Positions 1 through 5,735 of a stretch of DNA of 8,911 nt are shown piece after piece. The stretch comes from JANLSE01 sp031362265 (GTDB lineage: Bacteria > Chloroflexota > Chloroflexia > Chloroflexales > Roseiflexaceae). The position numbers and the translations under genes were made by a program. The notes under the pieces were generated by a model that was not told where the DNA came from, searched no databases, and was given only the letters and a program-made list of their open reading frames with translations. Position 1 is the first letter of the stretch. Every line of letters starts with the position of its first letter. The stretch is taken from contig JANLSE010000521.1 of assembly GCA_031362265.1 (NCBI GenBank), positions 1 through 8,911 on the forward strand, written 5' to 3'.

Positions 1-471
1 CGGGCAGGCTCGCCGCACAGCCTCGAGCGGGCGTGGGTTCATTCCATAGTGCGGCGCAATCGCCTTAAGGCGCTGATCAACGCACGACCACGCAACCGCC
101 AGGCTACCACCTAAACAATAACCAACTGCACCCAGTCGCTGCGGATCAACCTCACTACGTGTGGCAAGCCAATCGAGCGCAGCTCGCAAATCGTGAATTC
201 CACCGTGATCTGTCGATTTCCATAGCATGCCACCAAAAAATCGAAACATACACACCATCTGATTGCGCCCAGCAAACAGATCGACTGCCAGCGCAGCATA
301 GCCTGCCTCGGCATATTTGCGCGCAATACCACGAATGTTATCGTTGAGGCCATACGCCTCGTGAATGACAACCAGCGCCGGATGTGGCCCGTTGCCCTCT
401 GGCAGTGCTAAGTATCCCGACAGTTGATGATTCCCAGCAGGAAAGCTGATGGTTTCAGAGATTGTCGACAT
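1..471 (-). CDS. Dienelactone hydrolase family protein (3' end beyond window)
   Basis: The reading frame is open from an ATG at 471 to the window edge, giving 157 residues with no stop, so the C-terminal part is missing. The alpha/beta-hydrolase fold of the dienelactone hydrolase (DLH) family is recognisable. An early strand ends in VVIHEAYGLN, where Glu38 matches the Glu that holds the DLH nucleophile at rest. The nucleophile elbow is GYCLGG with Cys119, and HYG follows near the end of the visible part. The Asp and His of the Cys-Asp-His triad would lie beyond the edge. DLH proper hydrolyses dienelactone in chlorocatechol breakdown, but most family members are of unknown substrate, so only the family is claimed. 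A GAGGT Shine-Dalgarno (477-481 on the plus strand) sits 5 nt before the ATG and supports this start. No signal peptide is seen, so it is probably cytoplasmic. It lies 123 bp downstream of the esterase gene on the same strand and may be co-transcribed. Confidence 0.88.
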   Translation of the reverse strand, partial: MSTISETISFPAGNHQLSGYLALPEGNGPHPALVVIHEAYGLNDNIRGIARKYAEAGYAALAVDLFAGRNQMVCMFRFFGGMLWKSTDHGGIHDLRAALDWLATRSEVDPQRLGAVGYCLGGSLAVAWSCVDQRLKAIAPHYGMNPRPLEAVRRACP

Positions 472-500
472 GCGATACCTCGGCTTGTATGACAAATGAG

Positions 501-524
501 CAGGTGACCAAGCGACAAGGTGAC
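501..524. repeat. Degenerate 8-bp tandem repeat, three units
   Basis: Three successive octamers, CAGGTGAC, CAAGCGAC and AAGGTGAC, stand in the gap between the esterase stop and the dienelactone hydrolase start. Units 1 and 3 differ at one base and unit 2 is more diverged. The rest of the 472-594 gap holds only the downstream gene's ribosome binding site; I see no clear promoter or terminator in it. The repeat could be a regulator site, a remnant of a longer intergenic repeat, or chance. Confidence 0.4.
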
Positions 525-594
525 AATTGGAGATTGCTGGACTGTTATTGGTTGATCTCTCTATCACCTAGTCAGAATGCCACCATGTCATTAA

Positions 595-1314
595 TCAATC
601 CGCTCCATGCAAATACTGTTGAATCATCTGATGCCAGAAGGGCCAATCGTGGGCCCAGCCATCCCACCAACGCATGGCATGCCAAACCCCCTTGCTCCAG
701 AGTGCTTCGGAGAGTTGTGCATTGGTTGCTGCGGCTGGGTCATCACGGCCGATCGCCATGATAATTTCAAGGTGGCGCAGTCGTTCGATTTGTTCTGGGT
801 CATTCATGCCGCGCACGAGGTTGATCGGGTGATGATAATGAACCTCTTCGTCGTAATAGCCTTCGAGGAAGCGGGTTGTATCGTAATACCCAGCAAAGGC
901 CAGCACACGATTGAAGCGCTCTGGATGGCGTAACCCCATCAGCATTGCATGAATAGCACCGAATGAGCAGCCATGGAGCATGGTAAATGGGTTGCTATTC
1001 TGCGAGCGGATGAGTGGCAACACTTCATCTAAGATATATTGCTCGTATTGGTCGTGGCGTGTGAGGCGGCCACGCGCATGCGCCCACTTCGCATACCAAC
1101 TCTCTTCGTCAACACTGTCGAGGCAATAGAGCTGCACCCAACCGTTGTTGATCTGATCAGCTAATACACCGACCATCCCACGATCTTCGTATTCGTAGTA
1201 CCGCCCCATTGAGGTAGGGAAGACAACGACCGGTGCCCCAGCATGCCCAAAAACTAACATCTCCATTGGGCGGTTTAGCGCGGGGCTGTGCCACTGATGA
1301 TAGGCGCGATGCAT
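595..1314 (-). CDS. Putative Ser esterase of the COG4947 / esterase-D-like type
   Basis: A complete 239-residue alpha/beta-hydrolase. The N-terminal part has the strand VVVFPTS followed by a Tyr-rich stretch (GRYYEYED), as I recall for COG4947 esterases. The nucleophile elbow is HGCSFGA with Ser117, matching GxSxG. A GRDDP segment (Asp191/Asp192) and His222 in WAHDWPFW are the likely other two triad residues. There is no signal peptide or membrane helix, so it should be cytoplasmic. The substrate is unknown; relatives in the wider esterase-D superfamily (PF00756) include S-formylglutathione hydrolases and siderophore esterases, but nothing here favours one of them. The upstream stretch contains GGAAAG and AGAAG close to the ATG as a plausible ribosome binding site, and a near-consensus sigma-70 promoter lies 51 nt above the start. 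The dienelactone hydrolase-family gene follows downstream on the same strand, so two small hydrolases may be expressed together. The gene is divergent from the zinc-ribbon gene. Confidence 0.88.
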   Translation of the reverse strand: MHRAYHQWHSPALNRPMEMLVFGHAGAPVVVFPTSMGRYYEYEDRGMVGVLADQINNGWVQLYCLDSVDEESWYAKWAHARGRLTRHDQYEQYILDEVLPLIRSQNSNPFTMLHGCSFGAIHAMLMGLRHPERFNRVLAFAGYYDTTRFLEGYYDEEVHYHHPINLVRGMNDPEQIERLRHLEIIMAIGRDDPAAATNAQLSEALWSKGVWHAMRWWDGWAHDWPFWHQMIQQYLHGAD

Positions 1315-1364
1315 AGCGCTTCTTTCCGCTTCAGAATAAGGAGAATATCATCATCGTTTGTGTC

Positions 1365-1393
1365 ATCATACTCTGAGCAGCGGTAGCTGTCAA
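1365..1393 (-). promoter_or_regulatory. Near-consensus sigma-70-type promoter of the esterase gene
   Basis: Read on the minus strand, the -35 box is a perfect TTGACA (1393-1388). Exactly 17 nt separate it from a -10 box TATGAT (1370-1365), one base from TATAAT. Transcription would begin near 1358 and leave a leader of about 44 nt before the ATG at 1314, with room for the ribosome binding site. It points only toward the esterase. This is the best promoter in the window and suggests housekeeping-level expression of that gene and possibly of the hydrolase after it. Confidence 0.75.
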
Positions 1394-1426
1394 AATGATA
1401 CTGCAACATTCATCGAACCCAGTGCG

Positions 1427-1432
1427 TATGAT
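1427..1432 (+). promoter_or_regulatory. Possible -10 box of the zinc-ribbon gene
   Basis: TATGAT lies 27 nt before the ATG at 1460, the right place for a -10 box with a short leader. No recognisable -35 element stands 16-18 nt upstream, so either the promoter is weak or activator-dependent, or the match is chance. The remainder of the 1315-1459 gap is accounted for by the opposing esterase promoter and leader. Confidence 0.3.
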
Positions 1433-1459
1433 TATTCAGAATGAGAGTGAGGGATTATT

Positions 1460-2113
1460 ATGGCTGAGACAAGCCTTGTGACATGCCGAAACTGTGGTGG
1501 TGAAAGCCCGCACGATGCGCGTTTTTGTATCGAGTGTGGTGAAACATTGGCATTGGCAATTGGGCCAACCACCAAACTTGCAACCCCTACATGTCAATCG
1601 TGTGGCGCAGAAAATCTGCCAGATGCACGCTTTTGTGGTATCTGTGGTCGGGCGATGCCAGGAGTTGCTTCAATTCCGCAGCCCTGGCCAGCACCGGTTG
1701 GTTACTCAGTGCCACCGCGTACACCTGCACCACAGGTCACCGCGCGCCCCGCACCAGTTGTGCAACCGCCGTTTGTACCCACTGCCCCACAGCCGATCAC
1801 CACTGCACCCCGCCATCATCGGCGCCGGAGTCATACAGGGCCGCGTGGCGGTTTACCACTAGCCGCAGTCGTGGCACTGATTGGATTTGGGGCGATCGCC
1901 GTATTGCATGCCATGAGTTGGCCGGCGATATTGCTGGTACTTGCAGCTGTCTTCCTGGTTCATCAGGCCGAACATGGGCGCGCACAGCATGCCATTCGTG
2001 TGATTGCTATGGTTGGCATTGGTGCCGTGGTAATGAGCAACCCACGTTTCTGGCCGATTCTTGTGATCGGATTTGGTGTGATGAAGCTGCTTAGTGGGCG
2101 CCGGGTATTCTAA
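1460..2113 (+). CDS. Double zinc-ribbon membrane protein with LiaF-like tail
   Basis: A complete 217-residue protein in three parts. Residues 9-26 and 45-62 are two CxxC-x10-CxxC zinc ribbons (Cys9, 12, 23, 26 and Cys45, 48, 59, 62), each binding one zinc as in the DZR/zinc-ribbon families; both carry the common DARFC motif. Residues about 68-118 form a Pro/Ala-rich, probably unstructured linker ending in a basic patch (RHHRRR). Residues about 131-211 are hydrophobic, with roughly three or four membrane segments. Phrases such as SWPAILLVL and FWPILVIGFGVMKLL resemble the LiaI/LiaF-type transmembrane module often found behind bacterial zinc ribbons. The basic patch would keep the ribbons cytoplasmic under the positive-inside rule. 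Its role is unknown; zinc ribbons in such proteins are usually protein-interaction modules and sometimes act in envelope-stress sensing. The start is firm: GAGGG (1449-1453) lies 6 nt before the ATG. It is divergent from the esterase and converges on the next gene with an 18-bp gap and no visible terminator. Confidence 0.87.
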   Translation: MAETSLVTCRNCGGESPHDARFCIECGETLALAIGPTTKLATPTCQSCGAENLPDARFCGICGRAMPGVASIPQPWPAPVGYSVPPRTPAPQVTARPAPVVQPPFVPTAPQPITTAPRHHRRRSHTGPRGGLPLAAVVALIGFGAIAVLHAMSWPAILLVLAAVFLVHQAEHGRAQHAIRVIAMVGIGAVVMSNPRFWPILVIGFGVMKLLSGRRVF

Positions 2114-2131
2114 CTGTGCCCTGGTTTCGTA

Positions 2132-2542
2132 TTACTCGTTTTGTGCTCGCAACAACGCCAGCAGAACTAACCCATAGGCGCTTTCGGCATCCGCAGCTTC
2201 GGCGCTTTGTGTTCCAGCCGTACAGCGGTAGCCGAACTGCGTGCGGGTGAGCCCAAGCTGGGCAAAATCTTCGAGCAGGCGCGCAAGTTTTTCGCGTAAT
2301 TGGGTTTCGCTTGGGAGCCAGACAACTTCGGATGTCATGACATGATCGAGCGCCCATTCACTACTTCCATGGAATGTGATTGCTGGCTGGCCATGAAGTA
2401 ACTCAATCAGTGCAGGTTGCTGGTGTAGGCTGAATACATGCCCATCAAATTCGCCGCCTGGTATGGTGAAACAATCGCGCTCAGTGGGTTGCCATGCCAG
2501 GCCAGCAGTACGAAGTTCTAATGCAAGCGCCACAGAAATCAT
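2132..2542 (-). CDS. Conserved small protein of unknown function, Chloroflexota type
   Basis: A complete 136-residue soluble protein without signal peptide, membrane helix or metal motif. From memory, proteins beginning MIS-ALAL-LR-AGLAW, followed by a 'GDxFxIP' segment, a central 'WALD' and then a 'WLPxExQLRExL' segment, recur in Chloroflexota and other filamentous or Gram-positive bacteria and are often auto-labelled 'pilus assembly protein CpaE'. This protein shows the same layout: AGLAWQPTERDCF, FTIPGG, SSEWALDHV, VVWLPSETQLREKL, then a helical C-terminal half. It lacks the receiver-like and Walker/ParA-type ATPase regions that define real CpaE, so that label should not be transferred. 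No good Shine-Dalgarno precedes the ATG at 2542, so the start rests on the conserved N-terminus. It lies 130 bp downstream of the agmatinase gene on the same strand; that gap shows a lone TATACT (2624-2619, minus strand) without a matching -35 box. Confidence 0.8.
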   Translation of the reverse strand: MISVALALELRTAGLAWQPTERDCFTIPGGEFDGHVFSLHQQPALIELLHGQPAITFHGSSEWALDHVMTSEVVWLPSETQLREKLARLLEDFAQLGLTRTQFGYRCTAGTQSAEAADAESAYGLVLLALLRAQNE

Positions 2543-2672
2543 AGTCGTTGCCCATCATTGTTCAATCTATTCGCCACATGCTTCAATAGTGTACAACTCT
2601 GATGTATTCTTGTGCGGTAGTATAGCATAGCCAATTGCCGATCTCGAGAGCCATCACGATCACTGGCCGCTA

Positions 2673-3632
2673 CTATTGGTTATTACCCACCGTTCGCTCA
2701 AGTGCAACTAGCGATAAGAATTCATATGCCGCCTGCGCCGCCGCATGTGCCGTGATCTGGGCATGGTCAAGTGCTGGCAGTACTTCTACAACATCAGCAC
2801 CAACCCATGTCAGGCCAGTACAGGCACGTAGATACTGAAGGCCCTGGAAGGTAGTCGGCCCACCAACCTCAGGGGTGCCAGTGCCGGGTGCAAATGCTGG
2901 ATCGAAGAAATCAACGTCAAACGACAAAAAGGCTTTGGTAGAGCCAACCCGATCACGAACCAACGCGCCAATCATCTCGGGAGTGCGAGCAAGTAGTTCG
3001 GTTGTCGAGAGAACTGTAAAGCCAAAATCACGCGCCACCTGCAGATCCTCCGGGCCATACAGCGAACCACGCATGCCAAGTTGCACGGATCGCTCGGCTA
3101 TAATCAGGCCTTCCTCTAGTGCGCGCCGGAAGGGTGTGCCATGTGTATACTTAAACTGGCCGTAGTAACTATCCCACAGATCGCCATGTGAGTCGAATTG
3201 AACGAGCGCCAGCGGCCCGTGTACGGCGGCCAACGCACGCAATTCGGCCAGTGCAATGCTATGATCGCCGCCCAGGCCCAGCGTAATAATACCAGCCTCA
3301 GCGAGTGGGCGTAGAGTTGCGGTAATAGCAGCATAGCTGGCCTCAATATAGCCTGGTATGATTGGTGCATCGCCATAATCGATCATGGAGAGCGTCTCGA
3401 AGACTTGTACATCAAGCTCAGGGTTATATGGCCGCAACATGGCCGAAGCGGATCGGATCGACTCAGGCCCAAAGCGCGCCCCTACCTTAAATGTCGCACC
3501 AGTGTCAAATGGGAGCCCAACAATTGCGACATCGACTTCGCTGGTTGTCTGGATATGCGGCAGGCGCGCAAAAGTGCGCACACCAGTGAAGCGTGGTGAG
3601 ACCATCGAGTCCGCTGGTTGGTATCGGGGCAT
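2673..3632 (-). CDS. speB: Agmatinase-family ureohydrolase
   Basis: A complete 319-residue protein of the arginase/agmatinase superfamily, about the usual length. These enzymes use two Mn(II) ions to split a guanidino group into urea and an amine; agmatinase turns agmatine into putrescine. All six expected metal ligands are present: His124 in GGDHS, Asp147, His149 and Asp151 in FDSHGD, and Asp239 and Asp241 in SFDVDFFDP, followed by PGTGTPEVGG. The THGTPFRRA segment (His164) and VVEVLP (Glu283) also fit agmatinase-type members. The second metal motif reads DSH where most members have DAH, a mild change next to the ligands. The family also contains guanidinobutyrases, guanidinopropionases and guanidine hydrolases, so the substrate, and hence the symbol, is provisional. 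The start is well supported by GAGGTG (3642-3637), 4 nt before the ATG; an internal ATG at codon 10 lacks this. It is cytoplasmic. No other polyamine gene is in the window. Confidence 0.9.
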   Translation of the reverse strand: MPRYQPADSMVSPRFTGVRTFARLPHIQTTSEVDVAIVGLPFDTGATFKVGARFGPESIRSASAMLRPYNPELDVQVFETLSMIDYGDAPIIPGYIEASYAAITATLRPLAEAGIITLGLGGDHSIALAELRALAAVHGPLALVQFDSHGDLWDSYYGQFKYTHGTPFRRALEEGLIIAERSVQLGMRGSLYGPEDLQVARDFGFTVLSTTELLARTPEMIGALVRDRVGSTKAFLSFDVDFFDPAFAPGTGTPEVGGPTTFQGLQYLRACTGLTWVGADVVEVLPALDHAQITAHAAAQAAYEFLSLVALERTVGNNQ

Positions 3633-3636
3633 GCTT

Positions 3637-3642
3637 CACCTC
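3637..3642 (-). promoter_or_regulatory. Strong ribosome binding site fixing the agmatinase start
   Basis: On the minus strand GAGGTG precedes the ATG at 3632 with a 4-nt spacer. It favours that ATG over the in-frame Met codon nine codons later (3605). Confidence 0.65.
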
Positions 3643-3730
3643 ATCCTTCTTATGGTTTCATCACACACCATGTCCATCGTGATCACGAATAGTAACTCCA
3701 ACGACTCTGGCAACCACAACCATTCGATGT

Positions 3731-3759
3731 GCTGAGCATGAGCGTTCTCATTCATCAGC
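3731..3759. other. Imperfect 10-bp hairpin just after the exported-protein gene
   Basis: GCTGA (3731-3735) pairs with TCAGC (3755-3759), and ATGAG (3738-3742) with CTCAT (3747-3751). The two stems are separated by a small internal loop and capped by a 4-nt CGTT loop. It begins 8 nt past the stop of the minus-strand exported-protein gene, where a terminator or 3'-stabilising stem would be. No T-run follows on the minus strand, so it is not a classic intrinsic terminator. It could instead be a dyad operator for the agmatinase gene, about 100 bp further on. The rest of the 3633-3767 gap shows no convincing promoter. Confidence 0.4.
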
Positions 3760-3767
3760 GAGGGGCA

Positions 3768-4475
3768 TCAGGGATAGCGAGGAACCCATATCGCTGGTGG
3801 CAGACCAGCCAGGCGCGCAACCCAGATCAGCCAGCGCATGACCCAGGGCGCGGCAGCTGGTGCCACCGGCGCGGATGTCGCCTGCATAGCAACTCCCGTA
3901 TCGCAGCGCTCCCAAACACGCATGCGACTGGCAGCATCTGGCTCACCGCCGAATTGCTCACTGCCTGCTATGCTCAGCAGATACGAGCCAGTTGCGCCAG
4001 CGCGATCAAGCACTGCCAGATAGTATATTCCTGATTCCAGCATCACGCGCAGCTCGGCCCCTTCGCGCTGTGGGCCAAGGCCGTGGCCGCTCCATGCGCC
4101 CCAGTTGGCAGTCGCGACGACATCTGCCTGCAGGTTGTCGCCCAGATCAAGCCCAGTGGGATCACCGGCCGCCGCGATCCCGCTGCCAATCAGCGCAATC
4201 TGTGGGCTGAACGATGCGCAGGCGCGGTTCTCTGGCACTAGCAGCCGCACCGCTAGATCAAACTGACCCACTACCTCTAGCCGATAGTAGTCGACCCTAC
4301 CGGGGCTCCGCAGCGCTCCAAAGATTGCCTTGGAGACGGTTGGATCGCGGATGAGATAGGCTCCGGCACGCGTCGGGCTGCCTTGATCATTGAAGAACGG
4401 CTGGTGCGCGCTCGCCACGCCGGGCACAAGCAGCGCTATAATAGCCAACACTGGAAGTATGTATCGTCGCAACAT
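3768..4475 (-). CDS. Exported beta-rich protein of unknown function
   Basis: A complete 235-residue protein. It starts with a clear Sec signal peptide: basic MLRR, a hydrophobic core to about residue 19, and an ASA cleavage site after residue 23, so the mature protein would begin HQPFF. The body (about 40-172) alternates short hydrophobic and polar stretches, including VDYYRLEV and GIYYLAVLDRAGATGSYLLSI, typical of beta-sandwich prepeptidase C-terminal (PPC)-like domains that bind or stabilise outside the cell. A Pro/Ala stretch (about 202-210) leads to a hydrophobic segment (about 211-229) that could be a membrane anchor, leaving the body outside. Two Cys (86 and 191) may pair. No catalytic motif is seen and I do not recognise a named family. 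GAGG stands 8 nt before the ATG. It is divergent from the transthyretin/Cys-protease-like gene across a 59-bp gap, which may hold shared control signals. Confidence 0.8.
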   Translation of the reverse strand: MLRRYILPVLAIIALLVPGVASAHQPFFNDQGSPTRAGAYLIRDPTVSKAIFGALRSPGRVDYYRLEVVGQFDLAVRLLVPENRACASFSPQIALIGSGIAAAGDPTGLDLGDNLQADVVATANWGAWSGHGLGPQREGAELRVMLESGIYYLAVLDRAGATGSYLLSIAGSEQFGGEPDAASRMRVWERCDTGVAMQATSAPVAPAAAPWVMRWLIWVARLAGLPPAIWVPRYP

Positions 4476-4525
4476 AGCTGAGCCTCGTGCGTATCTTTAA
4501 GGAAAGCAAATTGTACAGCGCAAGC

Positions 4526-4530
4526 GGAGG
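4526..4530 (+). promoter_or_regulatory. GGAGG ribosome binding site that decides the downstream start
   Basis: GGAGG lies 4 nt before the ATG at 4535. The frame could be extended to a GTG at 4487, but that codon has no Shine-Dalgarno at a proper distance and the extra 16 residues do not belong to the recognised beta domain. Confidence 0.7.
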
Positions 4531-4534
4531 ATCC

Positions 4535-5617
4535 ATGGCCGATCAAATATCTGGGCGGGTCACCTATGCGAATGGACTGCCAGCAGCCGGAGTGCGGATG
4601 CGCGTCTTCGATAGCGACATCAGTGGCGGCGATGACGACCTGACGCTACAGGAGGGGATCAGCGCGCCTGATGGTAGCTACACTGTGATCTACGATAAAG
4701 CGCGCTCAGTTGATCTCCGTTCGATTGAGGTGAGCCTGGGGCCAATTCGATTCAATAAGCAGATCGCAGAACCGTTTGATCTCTACCTGCCCTATCTGCT
4801 GCTGAGCTATACATCGTATGGCCGTACGCGTAGCCAGAAGACTCGGCTCGAATCGACATCTCCACAGATTCGTTTAGCCGATCCGCCGCCTGTAGTTGGG
4901 CAATTCGTGCCATCGCAGCATGGCTTCAAGTTTGGTAATTATTTCCCTGGTTCGCCATTGCCCTTTACCATTCCAGAATTGCCAGGCGTGACGAGTATTC
5001 CATCGTTTTATGGGCTATGTGGTGGTATGTCGGCCGCAGCCGCCGATTGTTTCTATGCAGGCAAGCCGATTCCAGCGGTACGCGAGACACCAACCAAACG
5101 TACGAATCTCTATAACTACTTGATGCGTCGCCAGATCGATTCGTTTTCACCATTTGGTGAACCAGTGCTACGCTTTGTGAAATGGGCTAACATGGTTGAG
5201 AATACGCCACTTGGCACATGGCACCGGTCGGCGGATGAATTTGCCCAGCTTAAGAGTCTCTTCGATGCAGGCATGCCTGTTCACCCAATCGGGCTGGTAT
5301 TCTCGAACCCAGGTGAGGCGCTTTGGGAGAATCACCAGGTATTGGCGCATGGGTATATCGAACGATCTCCCAGTGTGGTTGAGATACAAATATATGATCC
5401 AAACTATCCAGAGAATGATCAGGTCGTGATCCGCGCTGATCGAATGACTCTCACCGGTAGTGATGCGAGCGGCCAACAGACGAGTTTTACCACCCTGCGC
5501 TGTGCGCGCGTCGCACGTGTCGCGGATCTGCTAGGGCGCCCTAAAGAAGAAATTCGCCCAATGCGCGGCATGTTTCTCATGCCATATGAGCCAGTTGCTG
5601 TACCAGGAAATGTGTGA
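4535..5617 (+). CDS. Transthyretin-like domain fused to papain-like Cys protease-like domain
   Basis: A 360-residue protein from the ATG at 4535, chosen for its GGAGG site over the GTG at 4487. Residues about 4-75 look like a transthyretin/carboxypeptidase-regulatory beta domain: ISGRVTYANGLPAAGVRMRV, a DDDL segment, then APDGSYTVIYD. The later part carries a papain-like signature. Cys162 lies in FYGLCGGMS at the start of a small-residue helix, His267 in ENHQVLAHGY, and Asp288 in IYDPNYP after a beta strand, in the Cys-His-Asp/Asn order of papain-fold peptidases and transglutaminases. I recall uncharacterised bacterial proteins with this GLCGGM / HQV-GY / YDPNYP trio, but know no biochemically characterised member. 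Whether it cleaves peptides, acyl-transfers or merely binds is inference. There is no signal peptide or membrane segment, so it is either cytoplasmic or leaves by an unconventional route. It is divergent from the exported-protein gene and converges on the Amt-kinase gene. Confidence 0.83.
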   Translation: MADQISGRVTYANGLPAAGVRMRVFDSDISGGDDDLTLQEGISAPDGSYTVIYDKARSVDLRSIEVSLGPIRFNKQIAEPFDLYLPYLLLSYTSYGRTRSQKTRLESTSPQIRLADPPPVVGQFVPSQHGFKFGNYFPGSPLPFTIPELPGVTSIPSFYGLCGGMSAAAADCFYAGKPIPAVRETPTKRTNLYNYLMRRQIDSFSPFGEPVLRFVKWANMVENTPLGTWHRSADEFAQLKSLFDAGMPVHPIGLVFSNPGEALWENHQVLAHGYIERSPSVVEIQIYDPNYPENDQVVIRADRMTLTGSDASGQQTSFTTLRCARVARVADLLGRPKEEIRPMRGMFLMPYEPVAVPGNV

Positions 5618-5660
5618 TTGTTGAGCGCAAATGTCGGCGAGACCATGATGCGCCAGAAGC

Positions 5661-5698
5661 AGAGGACGAACGATGATTGTCATCACCGCTCGTCCTCT
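5661..5698. terminator. Nested hairpin between convergent genes, likely terminator
   Basis: A perfect 9-bp outer stem, AGAGGACGA (5661-5669) with TCGTCCTCT (5690-5698), encloses a perfect 5-bp inner stem, GATGA (5672-5676) with TCATC (5680-5684), capped by TTG. An asymmetric internal loop lies between them. It starts 43 nt past the stop of the plus-strand gene and lies 37 nt past the stop of the minus-strand Amt-kinase gene, where a shared terminator is expected. Only a short T tract follows on the plus strand and almost none on the minus strand, so termination would be better for the plus-strand gene or need a helper factor. Confidence 0.6.
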
Positions 5699-5722
5699 TT
5701 GCATGCGACCTCTTTTGCATGC
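5694..5722. repeat. Short direct repeat with two GCATGC palindromes
   Basis: CCTCTTTGCATGC (5694-5706) is repeated as CCTCTTTTGCATGC (5709-5722), one extra T being the only difference. The first copy overlaps the arm of the nested hairpin and its T tract. It may come from a local duplication that supplied a second T-run for the terminator. Confidence 0.45.
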
Positions 5723-5735
5723 TGATCAACGCGCT

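Noticed and set aside
462..761. Plus-strand open frame opposite the two hydrolases
   Set aside because: It runs antisense over the start of one hydrolase, the gap and the end of the other, has no recognisable domain, and the opposite-strand genes are well supported.
1892..1899. GCGATCGC (HIP1-like palindrome) as a cyanobacterial sign
   Set aside because: I noticed only this copy; HIP1-bearing cyanobacterial genomes usually carry several in a window of this size, so it is best read as chance inside a coding region.
1591..2094. 167-residue frame inside the zinc-ribbon gene
   Set aside because: Out-of-frame shadow; the Cys pairs and membrane helices belong to the other frame.
2114..2131. Terminator between the convergent zinc-ribbon and 136-residue genes
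   Set aside because: The 18-bp gap contains no stem or T-run, and none was seen in the adjoining gene ends.
2619..2624. Minus-strand TATACT as a promoter for the 136-residue protein
   Set aside because: No -35-like hexamer lies 16-18 nt upstream, so it was not listed as a promoter.
4487..4534. 16-residue N-terminal extension of the transthyretin-like protein from a GTG at 4487
   Set aside because: No ribosome binding site precedes the GTG, whereas the ATG at 4535 has GGAGG at the right distance, and the extension lies outside the recognised domain.
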